From an uncultured Finegoldia sp. (GTDB lineage: Bacteria; Bacillota; Clostridia; Tissierellales; Peptoniphilaceae), in contig NZ_CAAFUQ010000108.1 in the NCBI RefSeq assembly GCF_900766215.1, positions 1-35,336 on the forward strand: DNA of 35,336 nucleotides. Direction: 5' to 3'. The notes under the pieces are model-generated. The model was not told the origin of the DNA, did no database searches, and saw nothing but the letters and a program-made list of their open reading frames with translations. The position numbers and the translations under genes were made by a program. Below are positions 31,856 to 35,336 of this stretch, piece after piece (position 1 is the stretch's first letter; each line of letters starts with the position of its first letter).

Positions 31856-31867
31856 CGGGTATAAATA
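31856..31867 (+). promoter_or_regulatory. Candidate extended -10 promoter of the DUF3137-lemA pair
   Basis: CGGGTATAAATA lies 44 bp before the GTG at 31911; a similar TTGGTATAAAT sits at 31824. It belongs to the recurring GGGTATAA-A/T group. Confidence 0.4.
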
Positions 31868-31910
31868 TAAATGAAAGCATGTACAAAAATAGTGAGTGAA
31901 AGGAAAAGCA

Positions 31911-32861
31911 GTGAGGAAAAAATACAGGGATAAATTCACCAATCCCGAAATAGTAAAGCGAATTGAACAAATAGAAAATTCTCCACAAATGCAATCAAAA
32001 CTACATTCAGTAAAAAATGGAATGAAGGACAACATCATTAATCCATTTTTAGTTATAGGTGCTATGGTTGGATTTATTGCATTAAGAGCGATGCTAGGAA
32101 TTTATTCAATTCTTGTCATGGCGGCTTTAGTATATTTTTGGAACAAATATTCAAAACAACGAAGAACTGAACTTGCAACATCCTACACTGATAATTTCCT
32201 ATTACCAGTGTTGAATGAAATCTTGCCGGATACAACAATTGATTATTCTAAGAAAGTTGATGTGAAAGTGATGCAAAGGTTGGTTCCTAATTCTGAGTAT
32301 TATTTTGGAAACTGCCACATAGTATTTGGTGATGATTACAAAACAGAGTTTTCTAATATGCAAGCATACACAGAAACTGAAGATAGTGAAGGACACACAC
32401 GACAAACTATTGATTTTTGTGGACAGGTTTTGATGGCGAAATTTGACACTAAAATAAATGGACACATAAGAGTAGTTCCCATAAAAAAAGGGAAAGTGCT
32501 TGGGTTTAGAAATCATGGAAGCTACGGAAGGAAAACCAAAATAGAAAAAGAAATTGAGACGGAATCCATTGAATTTAACAACTCATACGCAATATATTCA
32601 ACAGATGATTTCTACACAAGACTAATTTTAGATCCTAAAATTATAGAGTTATTGAACGATTGGAAAGAAAAAATGAGAGTGTGCTTGTACATGAACGAAC
32701 AATACATCTCCGTATCATTTGAATCAAATGCGTTTTTATTTGCATTACCACAAACGAAAAAACAAGTTGATGAATTGTCGCTTTCAACAGAATACGAAAA
32801 AGTTAGAGAAAAATTATCAGGATTTTACTCTCTAATAGATATAATAGGTGAAAAATTATAA
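31911..32861 (+). CDS. DUF3137-domain membrane protein
   Basis: About 316 residues from GTG 31911, with AAAGGA upstream; the in-frame GTG at 31896 would put this site inside the gene. A charged N-terminal segment precedes a TM hairpin (about 45-80), followed by a large soluble domain: Y-Y-F-G-N-C-H-I-V-F-G (about 135-145), an F-C-G-Q-V-L-M-A-K-F-D stretch and a beta-rich C-terminal part ending with helices. This matches DUF3137 proteins, which very often pair with LemA as here (10-bp gap). Role unknown; the pair suggests a membrane-associated complex. Confidence 0.75.
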   Translation: MRKKYRDKFTNPEIVKRIEQIENSPQMQSKLHSVKNGMKDNIINPFLVIGAMVGFIALRAMLGIYSILVMAALVYFWNKYSKQRRTELATSYTDNFLLPVLNEILPDTTIDYSKKVDVKVMQRLVPNSEYYFGNCHIVFGDDYKTEFSNMQAYTETEDSEGHTRQTIDFCGQVLMAKFDTKINGHIRVVPIKKGKVLGFRNHGSYGRKTKIEKEIETESIEFNNSYAIYSTDDFYTRLILDPKIIELLNDWKEKMRVCLYMNEQYISVSFESNAFLFALPQTKKQVDELSLSTEYEKVREKLSGFYSLIDIIGEKL

Positions 32862-32870
32862 GGAGAAATT

Positions 32871-33449
32871 ATGGACAGATTTTTAAATTCGGAATTCACA
32901 GCAATTGGAATAATTGCATTAATCATTTTAATAGTATTAATTTGGTGGGTAAAAACATCGAATAGATTTAACCGATACAAAGTCGTAATAGACGAATCCA
33001 AGAAAAACGTGGACATTGCACTAGCCAAAAGATACGACACAATTTGTGAAATGATAAAAGTTGCCAAATCATACGCAAGACATGAAGCCTCAACTTTTTC
33101 GGATGTAATTAAACTTCGACAAAATGCAAATATCAAAGAATTCAACGCAGCAATACAAAACCAAGACCGTGAAATCAGCAAAATATTTGCACTTGCAGAA
33201 AGCTACCCTGACCTTAAATCATCACAAGAATTCATCAATCTTCAAGACGAAATCAGCGACGAAAACGAACAATTAGCAGCTGCAAAGAGAATAGTAAACA
33301 ACAATATCAGCATAATAAATCAAGAAATCGTGTCATTTCCTAAATCTGTTGTCGCAAAATCTAAAGGGTTGAAAGAAATGGAATTTCTTAAAGAACAAAA
33401 CATAGACAGCAAAAGGTCGATAAGTGAATTCGACTACGACGTTAAATAA
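32871..33449 (+). CDS. LemA-family protein
   Basis: 192 residues: one N-terminal TM helix (about 10-30) with W-W-V-K-T-S-N-R-F-N, then a long helical-bundle domain with the family patterns V-D-I-A-L-A-K-R-Y-D-T-I (about 46-57), L-A-A-A-K-R-I-V-N-N-N-I-S-I-I-N and a short disordered tail. LemA proteins are membrane-anchored with an extracytoplasmic helical bundle; the function is not settled. Ribosome site AAGGAG. Co-transcribed with the DUF3137 gene. Confidence 0.9.
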   Translation: MDRFLNSEFTAIGIIALIILIVLIWWVKTSNRFNRYKVVIDESKKNVDIALAKRYDTICEMIKVAKSYARHEASTFSDVIKLRQNANIKEFNAAIQNQDREISKIFALAESYPDLKSSQEFINLQDEISDENEQLAAAKRIVNNNISIINQEIVSFPKSVVAKSKGLKEMEFLKEQNIDSKRSISEFDYDVK

Positions 33450-33475
33450 TTAGAATATTTAAAAATAAAGGGGAT

Positions 33476-33510
33476 AACTTCTGGGATTGTAACGATCTTG
33501 GAAGTTTTTT
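33476..33510 (+). terminator. Rho-independent terminator after lemA-family gene
   Basis: AACTTC (33476-33481) pairs with GAAGTT (33501-33506), with an inner GAT/ATC pair, followed by T6. Confidence 0.7.
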
Positions 33511-33538
33511 GATAGGAGAAAAATAATTCATAAAAATA

Positions 33539-33567
33539 TTGCAAAAAAAATATATAAGGAATACAAT
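33539..33567 (+). promoter_or_regulatory. Sigma-A promoter of the LRR-CWB2 surface protein
   Basis: TTGCAA (33539-33544), exact 17-bp spacer, TACAAT (33562-33567). It is the second-best promoter in the window and predicts a 5' UTR of about 58 nt. Confidence 0.7.
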
Positions 33568-33576
33568 ATAGTTAAC

Positions 33577-33610
33577 CAAAAGACTTTTGTAAATAGGAAA
33601 TCACAAAAGT
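33577..33610 (+). promoter_or_regulatory. Alternative hairpins in the 5' UTR of the surface-protein gene
   Basis: CTTTTG (33584-33589) can pair with CAAAAG upstream (33577-33582) or with CAAAAG downstream (33604-33609), the latter extending to an 8-bp ACTTTTGT/ACAAAAGT stem. The two pairings exclude each other and lie just before the ribosome site GGAGGG (33621). They may stabilise the mRNA or switch access. Confidence 0.4.
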
Positions 33611-33631
33611 TAATAAAAACGGAGGGAAATT

Positions 33632-35336
33632 ATGAAAAAAACAAGTAAGTTAATCAAAGTAATCCTTGCATTTGCATTGATTATAGGAGCGTTTTCATTT
33701 AACTCATCATTTGCTGCTGGGCAAGATGTTGAAATCAATGAAACAAACTTTCCTGATGCTAAGTTCAGGGAATATGTAAAAGAATTTGATGAAAATCGAG
33801 ACGAAAAATTAAGCAAAGAAGAAATTAAATCGGTAACAAGTATTAATACAATTGTAAATACACCAAAAAACTTTAAAGGTATTGAGTATTTTACTGAGAT
33901 AAAATCATTTTCTGCTTCTGATAATGTAAAAAATATTGATTTATCTAAAAATACAAAACTTGAGAAAATCTATTGCACTCTTAACAAAAATTTAAAAGAG
34001 TTGGATTTAAGTAAAAACACAGAGTTAAAAGAATTAGACTTATCAGATAATGCTCTTACAAAATTAGATTTGAGTAATAATAGTAAACTTGAAGAAGTTA
34101 ATTTATGGCATAACAAAATAAAAGAAATTAATCTTACAAATTGTGTGAACTTAAAAAAAATAATCTTAACTTATAACGAGTTAAAGGAATTAGATTTGTC
34201 AGATTGCGTAAATCTTAAGGATCTTGATTGTGAAAATAACAATCTAGAAACAATAGATATTAGTAAGAATAAACAATTACAAAGCATAAATGCTAGAAGT
34301 AATAGATTACAAGCGATAGACACTACTAAAAATAGAGAATTAAGTTTTTTTGTAGTGGATTTGCAAACATTTGATTATTATACAGATATTAATCACAAGG
34401 TTATTTATTTAGAAAAACTTCCTGGTAATCCTAATCCAAAAAGAATAAAGGAACTAGAAAATGGAGAATTAGTAGGAAATAAAATAGTGTTGGATAAAGG
34501 TAAAGAATCTGTAAGATATTCTTACGAAAGTAGACCTGGAGAAATTCAACGTGAATTTGGAGATTTATTGAGGATACAAATAAATGTAAAAACAGGATTT
34601 ACAGACGATGAAGACCAACCATCTGAGAAACCACAACCAACAGAAGAAAATAGAATTTCCGGAAGGAATAGAATAGATACAGCAATAGAAGTATCCAAAA
34701 AATACTACGAAAAAGCAAACACAGTAATAATTGCTAGAAGTGATGAATATCCTGACTCACTAACAGCGTCACCATTAGCAAAAAAATTGAATGCGCCTAT
34801 ATTATTGACATCCAAAAATGAATTAGAAAAAACAGTAAAAGCAGAAATAAAAAGATTAAAAGCAACAAATATAATTATCGTAGGTGGAGTAAATTCTATA
34901 TCAACTAAAGTAGAAAAAGAATTAAGACAATATGATAAAGAAATAGAAAGAATAGCTGGACACAGTAGATATGAAACATCAGCAGCTATAGCAGAAAGAC
35001 TTTTAAAACTATCTGCAAAACAAACTGCAATAATAGCAAGTGGAGAAAACTTTGCGGATGCATTAACAGCAGGAGCATATGCAGCACAACAAGAATATCC
35101 AATACTACTAGTACAAAAAACAACTATTGATACAAAGATTGCAAAAGTTTTAAACAAAAATATCGATAAAACAATAATAGCTGGAGGAATAAACTCCGTA
35201 TCAGAAAAAGTAAAAAAAGATCTACCAAAGAACACAGAAAGAATCGCAGGAAGAAGTAGATACGATACAGCAGCACAAATTGCTAAAAAACTATTTAAGT
35301 CTGAAAAAGCATTCGTAGCAAGTGGAGAAGTATTTG
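33632..35336 (+). CDS. Secreted LRR and CWB2 (cell-wall-binding repeat 2) surface protein, 3' end beyond window
   Basis: The frame is open from ATG 33632 (GGAGGG upstream) to the window end, at least 568 residues. Signal peptide about 1-29, cleaved near S-F-A-A. Next comes an EF-hand/dockerin-like loop D53-x-N55-x-D57-x-x-L60-S61-x-x-E64 after N-F-P-D-A-K-F-R-E-Y-V. InlJ-type leucine-rich repeats follow with exact 21-residue period (L132, L153, L174, L195, L216; motif L-x-x-L-D-L-S-x-N), one carrying Cys in L-D-C-E-N-N. A beta-rich region and a proline/glutamate linker (about 325-338) lead to CWB2 repeats starting at R341, R440 and R537 (R-I-x-G-x-x-R-x-x-T-A). CWB2 modules bind anionic wall polymers non-covalently in Clostridia. 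LRR domains often bind host or matrix proteins, so an adhesin role is inferred. Confidence 0.9.
   Translation, partial: MKKTSKLIKVILAFALIIGAFSFNSSFAAGQDVEINETNFPDAKFREYVKEFDENRDEKLSKEEIKSVTSINTIVNTPKNFKGIEYFTEIKSFSASDNVKNIDLSKNTKLEKIYCTLNKNLKELDLSKNTELKELDLSDNALTKLDLSNNSKLEEVNLWHNKIKEINLTNCVNLKKIILTYNELKELDLSDCVNLKDLDCENNNLETIDISKNKQLQSINARSNRLQAIDTTKNRELSFFVVDLQTFDYYTDINHKVIYLEKLPGNPNPKRIKELENGELVGNKIVLDKGKESVRYSYESRPGEIQREFGDLLRIQINVKTGFTDDEDQPSEKPQPTEENRISGRNRIDTAIEVSKKYYEKANTVIIARSDEYPDSLTASPLAKKLNAPILLTSKNELEKTVKAEIKRLKATNIIIVGGVNSISTKVEKELRQYDKEIERIAGHSRYETSAAIAERLLKLSAKQTAIIASGENFADALTAGAYAAQQEYPILLVQKTTIDTKIAKVLNKNIDKTIIAGGINSVSEKVKKDLPKNTERIAGRSRYDTAAQIAKKLFKSEKAFVASGEVF

Noticed and set aside
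34705..35235. 176-residue minus-strand ORF near the right end
   Set aside because: It is antisense to the CWB2 repeats of the surface protein; composition is that of a shadow frame.
1..35336. tRNA or rRNA genes
   Set aside because: No cloverleaf with GTTCRANYC arm or rRNA-like conserved block was noticed in any intergenic region; a dedicated scan was not possible.

Overview
The window is AT-rich DNA from a low-GC Gram-positive anaerobe. The [4Fe-4S]-type PurF, a clade-III (clostridial) FGAM synthase, ARE-type ABC-F and CWB2 wall-anchored surface proteins, and the codon use all point to Clostridia/Tissierellia. My best guess is Finegoldia magna or a close Peptoniphilaceae relative; this rests on recall, not on a search.

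Left flank (about 1-7,150) is a zone of gene decay. It holds the right end of an IS3/IS150-type element that beheads an alpha/beta-hydrolase, a truncated ParB-like fragment next to three 23-bp-period repeats, and the decayed left end of an IS3-type element with a terminator built into it. It also holds a frameshifted MgtC-family gene and a membrane-protein gene broken at an A9 tract. Intact genes in it are an ICMT-type methyltransferase, an ABC-F ribosome-protection ATPase behind an attenuation-like leader, and two small membrane proteins. Copies of one terminator hairpin and one extended -10 promoter motif recur across it.

Centre-left (7,200-13,000): an ArAE-type membrane protein and a thioredoxin-like [2Fe-2S] protein; a redox operon (Old Yellow Enzyme, MarR, nitroreductase) with a consensus promoter overlapped by palindromic operators; a convergent two-TM RCK potassium channel; and proC.

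Centre (13,050-23,770): a purine operon purC-purF-purN-purH-(purD-purL fusion)-purB, preceded by a leader with a 51-codon ORF and an intrinsic terminator directly before the purC ribosome site. PurD and PurL (the latter with its own glutaminase domain) form a single polypeptide of about 1,630 residues. purM and purE/purK are not in the cluster.

Right (23,800-31,250): a DedA/TVP38 membrane protein, a non-nested inverted-repeat element, and a LysR regulator divergent from a six-gene transport locus. That locus joins a Tau/Ssu-like importer (lipoprotein, permease, ATPase) to a DUF4418-like protein and a MacB/LolCDE-like permease/ATPase pair. The extracytoplasmic parts share conspicuous Cys and Cys-Cys motifs, so I regard this as the best candidate for an undescribed system, possibly handling a thiophilic ligand.

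Right end (31,250-35,336): a small glycine-rich membrane protein, a DUF3137 + LemA pair, and the 5' part of a large secreted protein (EF-hand-like loop, InlJ-type 21-residue LRRs, CWB2 repeats) that runs off the window.
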